64,000 nt of DNA from Aldehydirespirator sp965219165 (GCA_965219165.1 CBDCMW010000002.1:3286001-3350000), one strand, 5' to 3'. Counted from the first letter of the stretch, positions 26,135 through 36,893 are shown. Notes: generated from the sequence alone by a model not told the origin. A program made the numbers and translations.

Positions 26135-26980
26135 ATGAACGACCACGCCGCCGTTCGCGATCCCGCCGCCGAGGCGGTCGCCGTCGTCGGCGACGGCTAC
26201 GACGTGCGCGTGTTGGAGCCCAGCCCCCCGGCCGTGGCCGAGGGGCCGTTCTGGGCCGACGACCCTGCCGACCCCGGGCCCCGGGGCACCGATCCGGTGG
26301 TGGCGCCCCACTGCGGGGGCGACCTGAGCTGGGACGACCTGATCGTGACGCGACCAGATCTGGCCGGCTTCGCGGCCGACCGGTGGCTCGGCGCCCGCCG
26401 CGGGCTGCCCGACCTGCCCCCGGACTACCCGGGGGCGCTGTTCGACTTCCACCGGCTGGCCTACTCGGTGGTGGCCGAGGCCCGCTACCAGTGCAACGGC
26501 AAGTTCGGGCTGCGGTATGTGCGGGGCGGCTTCGGCACGCCGTTCTTCGGCGACGACGTCCAGGTGCGGGTGGCAGGCGACCGGCTGGTGGTCCAGGCGG
26601 CCGGACAGGCCCGCGCCGCGCCCATCACCACGCTGCGGGAGGCCGGCGAGTTCGTGGGAGTGGCCCCGGGCACCACCGCAGCCGAGCACGACAGCCCCGA
26701 TCTGGGCGACATCGACCGACCGCTCGAAGCGCGGGCCGACATGGGCGAATTCCTGGGCGCCTGGTTCGGTCTGGCCACCGCCGCGCTGGAGGAACTGCGG
26801 TTCTCGCCCGGCGTGGTCGATCCCGAGCGGGTGCAGCTGTGGCCCGGGCATTTCGACCCCGGCATCGCCGCGGGCGACGCTGAGTCCGGCCGGCGGGCCA
26901 CTTACGGCTTCTCCCCCGGTTCGCCGGCGCCTCGCTGCCGTTCTCGGACCACTCCCACAGGACCAGCCCGGTCATTCCTA
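26135..26980 (+). pseudogene. Broken conserved hypothetical gene, internal deletion and lost 3' end
   Basis: ATG 26135 follows AGGAAG and opens a well-formed frame for about 262 residues (ALFDFHRLAYSVVAEARYQC, YVRGGFGTPFFGDDVQVRV, VQLWPGHFDPGIAAGD, RRATYGFSPG). I recall similar uncharacterised actinobacterial proteins but cannot name the family. At about 26919 the frame breaks. The next recognisable piece, FAGASLPFSD, is in another frame from 26920, as if some 20-30 codons were deleted. After about 26980 the sequence is mobile-element debris. The open frame that continues to 27499 is chance read-through. The original function is unknown and the product is probably inactive. Confidence 0.7.
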
Positions 26981-26982
26981 GG

Positions 26983-27582
26983 CCGGCTACAACCGGCTGG
27001 GGCGATGTACTCCGTAGAGGCCGAGCGGCCGCACCCGTTCTGGAGCGCCGAGGAGGGCTTTTCGCAGTGTCTGGTAGCGGTGTTGGGCCCAGGCGTTGGC
27101 GTGTCGGCTGTCGCCGGCGAAGTCGCAGAGGGCGTCGCGCAGTTTCTTGTTGCAGGCCCATCTGAAGGTGACGCTGCGGTGCCGTCCCGAGGATCGGGTC
27201 GGCGCGACGCCGGCTGCGGCTGCGAGGGCCTCGGGGTCGGGGACCGGCCCCGGCAGTCGCCGATCTCCGCGAGCAGCGCGGCGCGCGGATGGTTCGCTCT
27301 AGGCAGGGACCGTTCTGCGCGGAACTCTCGAGCCGCACAGGACCACTACGGCGCCGCGGTCAAGTTCCTCAAGGTTCCGGCTACAACCGGCTGCCAGCCG
27401 GCTGATCCCAGCACTCTCGTAGAGGCCGAGCAGGTGGGCCCGCAGCTGGTTGGCGGACGCGACCCGGGCAGGTCCTTGCGGGCCCGACATGGGATCTGAG
27501 GCTGGGCGAGTCCGGCTGAGCGCCAGACCGTCGGACCGGTCGCACTTGTTGCCATCGTGAGGGGCCGGCTACGAACCGGCTG
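26983..27582. repeat. Short repeats within the element graveyard
   Basis: CCGGCTACAACCGGCTG occurs at 26983-26999 and 27377-27393, and a one-base-longer variant at 27565-27582. The first two are each followed about 20-30 bp later by GTAGAGGCCGAGC. TCCCAGCACTCTCGT is shared by about 27407-27421 and 27838-27852. The pattern points to repeated local duplication or nested insertions. Confidence 0.65.
26987..27510 (-). mobile_element. Decayed IS110-family transposase remnant
   Basis: Pieces of an IS110/IS116/IS902 transposase lie on the minus strand in different frames: RARKDL then RVASANQLRAHLLGLY (about 27430-27500), RAALLAEIGDCRGR (about 27250-27300), and PDPEALAAAAGVAPTRSSG with VTFRWACNKKLRDALCDFAG (about 27070-27240). 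The last two are separated by what looks like a one-base deletion. About 80 residues between the first two are missing. It cannot encode an active enzyme. IS110 elements lack long terminal repeats, so I cannot set its ends. Confidence 0.75.
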
Positions 27583-27640
27583 GCGTCGGCTGATGAGGCG
27601 CCTGCCAGCAACCCCTCGCTGCGCGGCGCGAGAGCGCTCC

Positions 27641-27825
27641 CCGAGCGGATAGGCCCAGCACGTGCTCGTCGCGCTGGTTGCTCACGAGCTCTGCGGCGCT
27701 CAGCCCTATCGCCAGTCGCCACGTCCTGGGCCACCGGGCCTCGCAACACTGAGCGAGACCGTGGCCCGAGCGGCCCGTGAGCGCAGCGAACAAGAGCGGG
27801 AAACACAACCCCTCGCCGCGAGGCG
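27641..27825 (+). repeat. Dispersed intergenic repeat, copy D (long middle)
   Basis: Same orientation as copy B. Part of the left block (CCGAGCGGATAGGC, 27641-27654) and the whole right block (27751-27803) are kept, but the middle is about 95 bp instead of about 25. The match to B runs on to GCGAGGCG at 27818-27825. It lies just before the end of the ccm operon, on the convergent side. The stretch 27583-27926 has no gene that I accept. Confidence 0.82.
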
Positions 27826-27926
27826 CTCCCCGCCCATCCCAGCACTCTCGTCGCGCTTTCGTGTCGATGAGACAGGATCTCGCGACGAGACCGGCGAGCT
27901 GAGCCGCGGCCGGGCAGCCTGAGTGA

Positions 27927-29303
27927 TCAGGAGCTGAGGGCGTCTCGCAGGCCCTGAACGTCGATGAGTCGGACCAGATCGGGGGGCCGGTACTGCAGAG
28001 CGTCGAAGGCGCTGAGATCAGCGCGGGCCGCGGCGGTGTCGCCTTGTTGCCACCGCGCCAAGGCCCGGTACACCAGCCCTGGGGGGTTTGACGGGTCGGC
28101 GGCGAGGGCAGCGTCGAGGTAGTCGACGCCGAGTGCGAGCAGCTCGGGATCACCGCTGCGGGCCAGCAGCCACCCCCGACCGGCCAGCACGTCGGGATCG
28201 TCGGGACGGGACTCCAGCACCCAGTCGAGGAACTGCACCGCGTCGAGCAGATCGCCCCGGGCCGCCAAGGCCTCGGCCGCGGCGAGCGCGTCCGGCACCG
28301 TCAAGGCGGTGTCATTGAAGGCGGGACGCTCGTCGACGGCGGCCAGGGCGTCGGCGGCCTGCAGCGCCGCGGCGTTGCGGGCTTCGGCCACCCGCTCCCG
28401 CACCCTCGCCTGGATCAGTAGTTCCTCGGCGTACGGGGGCGGATCCAGCGAATCGAACATGGCCAACTCGGCCGCGGCCCGCGCTCCGTCGCCCTCGTCG
28501 AGCGCCACGATGGCCCGGAACAGCCGAGCGTCGGGGTAGGCGGGATCGACTGCGATGGCGTCATCGAGGTACGCCACCGCGGTGGCCAGATCGCCGCGGC
28601 GGGACGTGAGCCAGCCCCGGTAGGTGAGCGCCTCCACGTTGGAGGGCTGAAGCTCAAGCGCCTCGTCGTAGGCGGCGATGGCCCCGGCCATGTCACCCTC
28701 ACCCAGCCGCGACTGGGCCTCGAAAATCAAATCGCGGGAAGTGGCGCGGATCTCGCCGGTGATGGAGCCGTCGGTGCTGCGACTGCCCGACGACCGGGCC
28801 ACCAGCAAACCCGCCGCGCCGGCCACCGCTACAACCGCGACGGTCCAGACAACCGCGTTTCGCCCGCGGCGCCGCCGCACCGCCACCGACGGCCCTGCCT
28901 CGGCCTGTGCCCGACGGCGGTCGGATCGCAGCATCACCACCACCACGGCCGCGATCCCGCCGCCGGCAAGCAGCGGAAGGATCCACACCAGACTGGTGAT
29001 GCCGGACCCCGAGGGGTTGTAGTCGATGTCGACGTCGTAGGCGGCCACCAGCTGGTCCCGGATGTAGGCGTCGCTGCGACCCTCGTCCACCCACACCGCG
29101 ATCTGCCGGCGGATCTCGCGGGCCACCGGCACGTCGCTCTCGGCCACCGACTGGCCCGCGCAAACCGGGCAGGCGAAGTCCTCGGCCAGGGCGCGGGTGC
29201 GGTCGGCGTTGGTCTTGGGGGGGCCTTCGTCCACCGCGCCGTACACGAATGCCGCCGCGGCCAAGATGGCAGCCGCGATCCAGCTGGCAGCGCGCCGGCT
29301 CAT
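27927..29303 (-). CDS. ccmH: CcmH-CcmI fusion, cytochrome c haem lyase subunit
   Basis: Last gene of the System I cytochrome c maturation operon, 458 residues. The N-terminal CcmH part has a signal anchor and the redox motif FACPVCAGQSVAES (Cys45 and Cys48), which reduces apocytochrome c haem-binding cysteines. A membrane helix at about 104-127 and another near 153-170 follow. The rest is a periplasmic TPR domain (GDMAGAIAAYDEALELQPSN and similar repeats) typical of CcmI, the apocytochrome chaperone. Its ATG overlaps the stop of the dsbE gene (ATGA). CcmH/CcmI fusions occur in other bacteria. Confidence 0.9.
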   Translation of the reverse strand: MSRRAASWIAAAILAAAAFVYGAVDEGPPKTNADRTRALAEDFACPVCAGQSVAESDVPVAREIRRQIAVWVDEGRSDAYIRDQLVAAYDVDIDYNPSGSGITSLVWILPLLAGGGIAAVVVVMLRSDRRRAQAEAGPSVAVRRRRGRNAVVWTVAVVAVAGAAGLLVARSSGSRSTDGSITGEIRATSRDLIFEAQSRLGEGDMAGAIAAYDEALELQPSNVEALTYRGWLTSRRGDLATAVAYLDDAIAVDPAYPDARLFRAIVALDEGDGARAAAELAMFDSLDPPPYAEELLIQARVRERVAEARNAAALQAADALAAVDERPAFNDTALTVPDALAAAEALAARGDLLDAVQFLDWVLESRPDDPDVLAGRGWLLARSGDPELLALGVDYLDAALAADPSNPPGLVYRALARWQQGDTAAARADLSAFDALQYRPPDLVRLIDVQGLRDALSS

Positions 29304-29889
29304 GGGCCCGCGGTGATCTGATCAATGACGTCGTCGATGCCGTCGGCGGTGACCCCGCCGAGCTGCTTCCACACCACCGCTCCTGAAGGGGCCACCAGAT
29401 ACGACTCAGGCACCCCGGTAACCCCGTAGGCGATGGCCGCCTCGCTGGCCCCCTCCACCAGCACGGGCCAGTCCCCGCCGTTGGTCGCGAAGAACCTCCG
29501 CACGTTCTCGATGCTGTCGTCGAACACCACCGACACGATCTCGGCGTCCCCCGCGGCGTGCCGATCGCTGAAAGCGACAAGCTCAGGGTGCTCCATGATG
29601 CACGGCACGCAAGTGCTCTGGAAGAAGTTGACGATCACCCACCGGCCGCGCCAGTCGTCGACGTCGAAGGACTCGCCCGCCGCAGTGACGCCCACCACCG
29701 GGGGCGCGAGCTTGCCCACGATGGGACTGGAGGCGTTGCGCTCGAACGCGGAGTCGCGGGTGGCCAGCACCAGCACCAGCAGCGCGGCCGCCAGAGCCAC
29801 CGGCAACGCGATCCACACTGCCCGCCGACGCCGGTCAAGCGAACGGGACGGCATCGCTGAGGCATCCGGATCGCGCCGGTCAAGCGTGT

Positions 29890-29893
<4 letters not shown>
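29300..29893 (-). CDS. dsbE: DsbE/CcmG-like thioredoxin (TlpA family)
   Basis: Membrane-anchored periplasmic thioredoxin of 197 residues. One helix at about 25-45 precedes the fold; the active site is STCVPC (Cys95 and Cys98), and the cis-Pro loop is GVPESYLV. It reduces CcmH or apocytochrome thiols during haem attachment. ATG 29893 overlaps the ccmF stop (ATGA); an upstream in-frame extension inside ccmF is unlikely. Order and overlaps place it firmly in the ccm operon. Confidence 0.9.
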
Positions 29894-31923
<2,030 letters not shown>

Positions 31924-31955
31924 GGCGGACTCGCCGCGCTCTGCAACTCTTGGAT

Positions 31956-32082
31956 GATCTGTTCGCGAAAATCCGTTGCATGCCCCGAAAACCGCGAACA
32001 GATCCGGGGCTGCCTCATCGGGCGCCTAACCGTGTGTGCAAGTCAGTCATATGCGCCAGAAACCGCGAGCAGATTCGGGGCC
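31956..32082 (-). promoter_or_regulatory. Structured spacer between ccmE and ccmF
   Basis: GATCTGTTCGCG (31956-31967) is perfectly complementary to 31993-32004 with a 25-nt loop. Nested over it, GCCCCG (31982-31987) can pair with CGGGGC (32005-32010), so two exclusive folds exist. A second imperfect copy of the 31982-32011 segment lies at 32055-32082 as a direct repeat. It could be an internal attenuator or processing site. No known riboswitch is recognised. Confidence 0.5.
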
Positions 32083-32085
32083 GGG

Positions 32086-32634
32086 TCACGGCGGCGAGGC
32101 GCCCTCGTCGGCGTCGGTGATGCGCTGCTCGTAGTCGTCGCGGTTGCGGTAGTCGTTGTCGTGCTTCACCAGCATCCGGTCCGATGCGAAGTGCCAGCCG
32201 CCCCCGGCGACCACCGGGCCCGGGCCGGGGCCTTGCTGCCAGGCCCCTTCGAGCACGACGGGCACCCCGGGCTGGAACAGCTCGGGCGGGTCGCCGGTGT
32301 GGACGACATCCACCACTGCACCGTCGAAGCCGACGGCGAAGGCCAGCACCGGCCGGTCGCCCCAGAAGGTCTCGACCGGGTCGCCGACGGGCGTCCCCTG
32401 CAGGCGGAAGCGCTGCGAGGCCAGCTCATCACGCCGCTCCACCGCTTCGTCGGCGTTGTAGAAGAACAGCGCGGCGTCGCCGAGCAGGTTCGACACGAGC
32501 AGCGCCACCGCCCCGGCCACACCCACGATCACCAGTGCCGCGATCCAACGCCTGGTACGGGCGGAGCGCCGGACAGACCGAGGTGTGAGCGGCGAGAGCT
32601 CCGCGCCATGGACGTCTGTCGCCGCGTCATCCAC
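32086..32634 (-). CDS. ccmE: CcmE, periplasmic haem chaperone
   Basis: Carries haem covalently from CcmC to CcmF. The 182 residues include one N-terminal membrane helix (about 30-50) and an OB-like beta domain (RFRLQGTPVGDPVETFWG). The C-terminal HxxxY haem-attachment motif is HDNDY with His158 and Tyr162, the histidine type rather than the cysteine variant of some archaea and sulfate reducers. It starts 6 bp after ccmD. Confidence 0.88.
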   Translation of the reverse strand: MDDAATDVHGAELSPLTPRSVRRSARTRRWIAALVIVGVAGAVALLVSNLLGDAALFFYNADEAVERRDELASQRFRLQGTPVGDPVETFWGDRPVLAFAVGFDGAVVDVVHTGDPPELFQPGVPVVLEGAWQQGPGPGPVVAGGGWHFASDRMLVKHDNDYRNRDDYEQRITDADEGASPP

Positions 32635-32640
32635 GGCCTC

Positions 32641-32778
32641 TCACTCCCCGCTCTCGCTGGGCGCGGCTCGGGCGCGACGCAACAGCCGCCGGCCGCGGAC
32701 CAGCAAGCTGGCCGCGTAGATGCCGCCAGCAGCCAGGGTCACGCCCCAGGCGCCGAACACGTAGCCGGCCTGGCTCAC
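32641..32778 (-). CDS. ccmD: CcmD-like small membrane protein
   Basis: Very short gene of 45 codons starting with GTG 32778, overlapping the ccmC stop (GTGA). The product has one hydrophobic helix, SQAGYVFGAWGVTLAAGGIY, followed by a basic LLVRGRRLLRRAR end, the usual layout of CcmD, which helps release holo-CcmE from CcmABC. Sequence conservation in this family is low; size, topology and position between ccmC and ccmE carry the call. Confidence 0.78.
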   Translation of the reverse strand: MSQAGYVFGAWGVTLAAGGIYAASLLVRGRRLLRRARAAPSESGE

Positions 32779-33551
32779 CGGGCGGCCTCGGCTCGCCGGG
32801 CGGCCAGCGCATAGTGCAGGTCGCGAGCCTGGAGTTGCCGCTCCAGCCAGCCGATGCGGAAGCGGTGCACCATCATCCAGCAGATGGCCATCGCGGCCAC
32901 GACCAGCGCTAGGAACAGGGTGAGCAGGGTCAGGTCCTCGAGCTTGCCGTCGGTGATCGAGGACTGCTGGTGCAGGGTGCGGTTGGCCCACCAGTTCACC
33001 GACCGGTTCACGATCGGGATGTTCACCGCACCGAGCAGACCCACCACCGCGGCCCGGGTGGCGACCGAGGCCGCATCACCGCCGAGAGCCCGAACCGACA
33101 GATACCCGACCATCACCAGGAACAGGATGAGGGTGGTGACGACGCGCACGTCGCCCCACTCCCAGTAGGTGCCCCAGGTGGGCCGGCCCCAGAGCATGCC
33201 GGTGACCAGCATGAGCCCGCAGAGCAGGACCCCGACCTCGGCGCCGGCGTGGGCGGTGACGTCCCACCACACCGACCGGCGCCACAGCCACATCACCGAG
33301 CCGACCGCGGTCAACCCGAAGGCGGCGTAGGCGCCCATAGCCGCGGGCACGTGCACGAAGATGATGCGCACCGCGTCGCCCTGCACATCGTCGGCCGGGG
33401 CAGCCAGCAGCCCCAGCGCGGCCACACCGGCGATGCCGACCAGGGTCGCCGCCCCGAGCCACAGGGTGAAGCGCGACCCGGCGCGCGCAGGACCGCCGAG
33501 ATAGGAGACGATCAGCGGCTCGGGCGTGCCCGACGGGTCTGGGGGCGTCAT
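32775..33551 (-). CDS. ccmC: CcmC, haem-handling membrane protein
   Basis: Loads haem onto CcmE. The chain of 258 residues has about six helices and a Trp-rich segment, GRPTWGTYWEWGD, corresponding to the WWD domain. A conserved His lies in IIFVHVPAAMGAY and another in VTAHAGAEVG. ATG 33551 overlaps the ccmB stop (ATGA). The longer in-frame ORF upstream belongs to ccmB territory and is rejected. The gene end overlaps ccmD. Confidence 0.92.
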   Translation of the reverse strand: MTPPDPSGTPEPLIVSYLGGPARAGSRFTLWLGAATLVGIAGVAALGLLAAPADDVQGDAVRIIFVHVPAAMGAYAAFGLTAVGSVMWLWRRSVWWDVTAHAGAEVGVLLCGLMLVTGMLWGRPTWGTYWEWGDVRVVTTLILFLVMVGYLSVRALGGDAASVATRAAVVGLLGAVNIPIVNRSVNWWANRTLHQQSSITDGKLEDLTLLTLFLALVVAAMAICWMMVHRFRIGWLERQLQARDLHYALAARRAEAAR

Positions 33552-34243
33552 GCGTCCTCCAGCAGCGGGCCGTAGACGACCGCGCCCACCGCCACGTTCA
33601 CCGCCGCGAAGCCGGCCAGCAGACCGACCCAGGACCACCCGTCCACCGCGACGGTTCCGAGCCCGTCGGCGAAGGCTCGGGTGGCGGCGATCAGCACCGG
33701 CGCCGACACTGGAAGAAGCAAGATCGGCAGGACCGTCTGATGGGCTCGCACTCCGGCTACCACAGCACCGAGCAGGCTACCGGCGGCGGCCAGGCCCACC
33801 GTCGCCGCAGCACACGCCGCGACCACCAAGGGGACCGACTCGATCTCCGCTCCGTACAGCAGCACCACGCCCGGCACCAGCAGCGCCTCCACGACCAGCA
33901 GCTGCACCGCCACCGCCGCCGCCTTGCCGGCGAACGCGGCCGCGGGGGCCATCCCGCTGAGCAGCAGCACCCGGCGGGCTCCGTCGGCGGACTCCACGGC
34001 CACGGACCGCTGCACCGCCACCACGGTGGCAAACAGTACGGTCATCCAGAACAAGCCCGGTGTGGCCAGCCGCAACGTTGGCCGATTGGCGTCGAGGGCG
34101 AAGCCGAACAGCACCAGCACGAGCACAGCGAAGGGCAGGACCTGGCCCAGCATGGTGCGGGCCCGCCACTCGATGCGCAGGTCTTTGGACGCCACAAGAC
34201 TGGCGTCGCCCGCGAACAGGCTCAGCTCGCGCCAGGCGGTCAC
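33548..34243 (-). CDS. ccmB: CcmB, haem exporter permease
   Basis: Membrane subunit of the CcmAB ATPase that releases holo-CcmE, 231 residues with about six helices. The N-terminal SKDLRIEWRARTMLGQVLPF and RVLLLSGMAPAAAFAGKAAA stretches are family-like. GTG 34243 overlaps the ccmA stop (GTGA), and the ccmB stop overlaps ccmC. A much longer frame extends upstream but runs through ccmA and is not used. Confidence 0.9.
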   Translation of the reverse strand: MTAWRELSLFAGDASLVASKDLRIEWRARTMLGQVLPFAVLVLVLFGFALDANRPTLRLATPGLFWMTVLFATVVAVQRSVAVESADGARRVLLLSGMAPAAAFAGKAAAVAVQLLVVEALLVPGVVLLYGAEIESVPLVVAACAAATVGLAAAGSLLGAVVAGVRAHQTVLPILLLPVSAPVLIAATRAFADGLGTVAVDGWSWVGLLAGFAAVNVAVGAVVYGPLLEDA

Positions 34244-34887
34244 GGTTCCGGCCCCTCCGACAGCGTCCCGCCCGCCAGCGCCACTGTGCGGGTGGCGAGA
34301 TCGCCGGCCGGTCCCGTCTCGTGCGACGCCAGCACGACAGCAGCACCGGCTGCCGCCGCGGTCGTCACGATGCTGTCCACGATCTCGCGGCCCTCGGAGT
34401 CGAGCCCGGCGTGGGGCTCGTCGAGCAGCCACAGCTCGGGGCGGCGCACCACGATCGCGGCCAGCGCCACCCGGCGGCGCTGCCCCGCCGACAGCCGAGC
34501 GGTGGGCACATCGCGCAGCCGCTGAGGCAGCTCGAGGCGATCTAGTGCGACAGGCACATCGGCCTCGCCCACCCGGGCCGCCCGGGACCACAGATGCAGG
34601 TTCTCGGCTGCGCTCAACTCGCCGTAGAGCGCGGTGTCGTGGCCCAGCAAACCCACCCGGCGGCGCACTGCGGCCCGGTCGGCGCCCAAGTCGCAGCCCA
34701 GCACGTCGCCCTGTCCCTCCGACAGGCGCAACAGCCCGGCACACAGGTGCAGCAGGGTGGACTTGCCCGCGCCGTTGGCACCCCGCACGAGAACCACTTC
34801 GCCGCGCTCGACGGAGAGGTCGACCCCGGCGAGCGCCGGGAAGCCCCCCAACAACACAACCGCGTCGTGAAGACGAACGGCGGTCAC
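34240..34887 (-). CDS. ccmA: CcmA, haem exporter ATPase
   Basis: ATPase of 215 residues driving CcmE recycling. Walker A is GANGAGKST, the signature RLSAGQRRRVALAA and Walker B LWLLDEPHAGLDSEG; LGHDTALYGELSAAENL is typical of CcmA. It starts with GTG 34887 and heads the operon. Only 39 bp separate it from the divergent DUF4190 gene, so both promoters must overlap there. Confidence 0.9.
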   Translation of the reverse strand: MTAVRLHDAVVLLGGFPALAGVDLSVERGEVVLVRGANGAGKSTLLHLCAGLLRLSEGQGDVLGCDLGADRAAVRRRVGLLGHDTALYGELSAAENLHLWSRAARVGEADVPVALDRLELPQRLRDVPTARLSAGQRRRVALAAIVVRRPELWLLDEPHAGLDSEGREIVDSIVTTAAAAGAAVVLASHETGPAGDLATRTVALAGGTLSEGPEP

Positions 34888-34913
34888 GGCCCTAGGGGGG
34901 TCGAAAGGGGCAG

Positions 34914-34919
34914 TAGGGT
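34914..34919 (+). promoter_or_regulatory. -10 hexamer of the DUF4190 gene (leaderless)
   Basis: TAGGGT ends 7 nt before GTG 34927. No ribosome site is present in the 39-bp divergent region. Confidence 0.4.
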
Positions 34920-34926
34920 GCGCACC

Positions 34927-35199
34927 GTGGTCAACCTAACGGAGCCGGCAGCGCCTCCCCGCAGCAACAATGAGGCCGTCATTGCCTTCGTCTTTGCTCT
35001 CGCGGGGTTCGCGCTCCCGATATTCTTCCCGGGCGCGTTGGTCCTTGGCCGTACAGCCATGCGACAAGCCTTCTCGGGTGCCCCGCATCGTGGCTTGGCC
35101 GTTGCCGCCTACAGCATCGGCTGGATAGGCACCGGCTTCTGGGGGCTACTAATCGTGGTATTAGCCATCGGCAGCGTCATCGGCCTTGTCTTCGGCTGA
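34927..35199 (+). CDS. DUF4190-type small membrane protein
   Basis: Predicted 90-residue membrane protein. A short Pro/Ser N-terminus is followed by two hydrophobic helices (EAVIAFVFALAGFALPIFF and GFWGLLIVVLAIGS), with GRTAMRQAFSGAPHRGLAVA between them, the layout of DUF4190 proteins. The role is unknown. I take GTG 34927 as start because an apparent -10 lies 7 nt upstream; the longer frame runs antisense through ccmA. Confidence 0.65.
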   Translation: MVNLTEPAAPPRSNNEAVIAFVFALAGFALPIFFPGALVLGRTAMRQAFSGAPHRGLAVAAYSIGWIGTGFWGLLIVVLAIGSVIGLVFG

Positions 35200-35238
35200 A
35201 GGCCCGCGACGCACGCCCGGTCCGACGAAGCCGCCAGG

Positions 35239-36030
35239 TCAGGCCACCGGGTAGAAGTCGCCGGCGTTGACGAGCAACGACTGGCCGGTGATCATGCGGG
35301 CCCGCTCCGACGCCAGGAACACGGCCGCCTCGGCCACATCGGAGTCGGTGGGCATCTCCCGCAGAGCCATGCTCTGGGCGATCTCGTGCTTGACCTCCTC
35401 GGCGGTGATGCCCCGCTCGCCGGCCTGCCACTGGCAGTAGAACTCCACGTTGGGACCCCACATCCACGACGGCACGACCGTGTTGACCCTGATCCCCGAC
35501 GGGCCAAGCTCGGCGGCCAGGTCGCGGGCCAGCGACAGCAGCGCCGACTTGGCCGCGCCGTAGGCGCTCTGGGGGAACACGGCCACCGGCCGCATCGACG
35601 CCTGCGATCCGATCAGCACCACCGACCCGCCGCCCGCGGCCTGCACGTGGGGCGCGACTGCCCGGACCACATGCACCACGCCGAGCACGTTGACGGTGAG
35701 GTTGACCGTCCAGTCGTCGTCGGTGAGCCGGTTGAAGGGCCCGTGGCGGGTGTCGAGCGCGGCCACGTTGATCACCGCGTGCAACGCCCCGAACCGCTCG
35801 GCGGCCGCGTCGGCTGCGGCCGAGCAGTCCTCCTGGCTGGTGATGTCGCCCGCGCAGGCCACCACCCGCTCGCCCGTGGGATCGAGCTCGGCCGCGGCCG
35901 CGGCCAGGCGCTCGGCGTTGCGGGCCATGACCGCCACGTTGGCACCGTCGCGAAGGGCCAGGCGGGCACAACTGGCGCCCAGCCCGGGGCCGACGCCCAC
36001 CACCAGCACGGTGCGTCCCTCGAGGATCAT
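35239..36030 (-). CDS. Short-chain dehydrogenase/reductase (SDR)
   Basis: NAD(P)-dependent oxidoreductase of 263 residues. The cofactor motif VVGVGPGLGASCARL is a slight variant of TGxxxGIG. The catalytic Ser lies in VVLIGSQASM and the Tyr-x3-Lys is YGAAKSALL; NVAALDTRHGP covers the conserved Asn region. ATG 36030 follows GGGAGAC; the longer frame overlaps the neighbouring gene. It forms a minus-strand run with the EthD-like and MaoC genes, probably for degradation of a lipid or ring compound. The substrate is unknown. Confidence 0.87.
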   Translation of the reverse strand: MILEGRTVLVVGVGPGLGASCARLALRDGANVAVMARNAERLAAAAAELDPTGERVVACAGDITSQEDCSAAADAAAERFGALHAVINVAALDTRHGPFNRLTDDDWTVNLTVNVLGVVHVVRAVAPHVQAAGGGSVVLIGSQASMRPVAVFPQSAYGAAKSALLSLARDLAAELGPSGIRVNTVVPSWMWGPNVEFYCQWQAGERGITAEEVKHEIAQSMALREMPTDSDVAEAAVFLASERARMITGQSLLVNAGDFYPVA

Positions 36031-36049
36031 GGGCTCAGTCTCCCGTGGC

Positions 36050-36850
36050 TCACCAGAGCTGGTCGGTGTAGATGTCGGTGCCGACGATGGTGGGACGGAA
36101 CGGCGCCGCGAACACGACCTTGCCCGCCCCGGCGTCGGCAAGCCCGGCGGCGTAGGCCCGGAACCGGTCCCAGGTGTCGGCCGGGTCGCCGTCCAGGAAG
36201 AACATCTGGACCTGGCGCTCGGCCGGCCCGGCCGGGGTGCCCAAGTCCATCGGTGCCCGCTCGGTCGCGCCGCCGACCGGGTCGATGTAGCGCCACGACA
36301 CCATCGACGCCACCGTCGAGCCGTCCATCAGCTCGGGCAGCGCCTCGGTGCGCAGGTGGGCGTCGAGCCCGTCGGTGTCGGTGCCGTCGGCGGGGTCCAC
36401 GGCCACTACGGCCAGGCCCTGGTAGGGGTGGTCGAGGGCCAGCTCGATGGGAACGGGGTCATCGTCGCGATAGTGCGACCACGGTTCGTGCAGCAGCACG
36501 GTGTGGGCGTGGATCCGGTTGTTGAAGCCGCGCCCGTCCTTGTACAGCCCGACCACCTGGTCGATGGACCACGCGAAGTGCTCGCGGTGACGGCCTTCAT
36601 GGACCCAGTAGATGGCGAGATAGGAGCCAGCGTCGACGGGCACCGCCAGCGGCGAGTCGTCGGGAAACCGCAGGTCCTTCAGATCTCGGGTGGCCACCCA
36701 GCGGCGGCCGGCGAACAACCATGGACCGACCAGGCACCCGGCGTAGAAGTGGTCACGCTCGTACCAGCGGTTGTAGTCCACCTCGTGGCCCCGTTCGGGG
36801 TCGACCATCGTGAACAGACAGCTGCCGACCCGCACGGGGTAGGTGTTCAT
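36050..36850 (-). CDS. EthD-like dimeric alpha-beta barrel protein, function unknown
   Basis: Protein of 266 residues. The N-terminal half (RVGSCLFTMVDPERGHEVDY, NRWYERDHFYAG) resembles EthD/dimeric alpha-beta barrel proteins, which have a conserved WYxxxH pattern, and a related segment recurs in the C-terminal half (QVQMFFLDGDPADTW). No cofactor motif is seen. It lies between the SDR and MaoC genes with 19- and 43-bp gaps, so it probably belongs to the same pathway. I do not recognise a precise function. Confidence 0.55.
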   Translation of the reverse strand: MNTYPVRVGSCLFTMVDPERGHEVDYNRWYERDHFYAGCLVGPWLFAGRRWVATRDLKDLRFPDDSPLAVPVDAGSYLAIYWVHEGRHREHFAWSIDQVVGLYKDGRGFNNRIHAHTVLLHEPWSHYRDDDPVPIELALDHPYQGLAVVAVDPADGTDTDGLDAHLRTEALPELMDGSTVASMVSWRYIDPVGGATERAPMDLGTPAGPAERQVQMFFLDGDPADTWDRFRAYAAGLADAGAGKVVFAAPFRPTIVGTDIYTDQLW

Positions 36851-36893
36851 GGGCTCACCCTGGCCTTCGTGGCGCCCCTAGCGCCAGGGGCGC

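Noticed and set aside
26981..27499. Continuation of the broken gene's open frame to 27499
   Set aside because: The translation beyond 26919 is antisense to the IS110 remnant and has no protein character; it is chance read-through.
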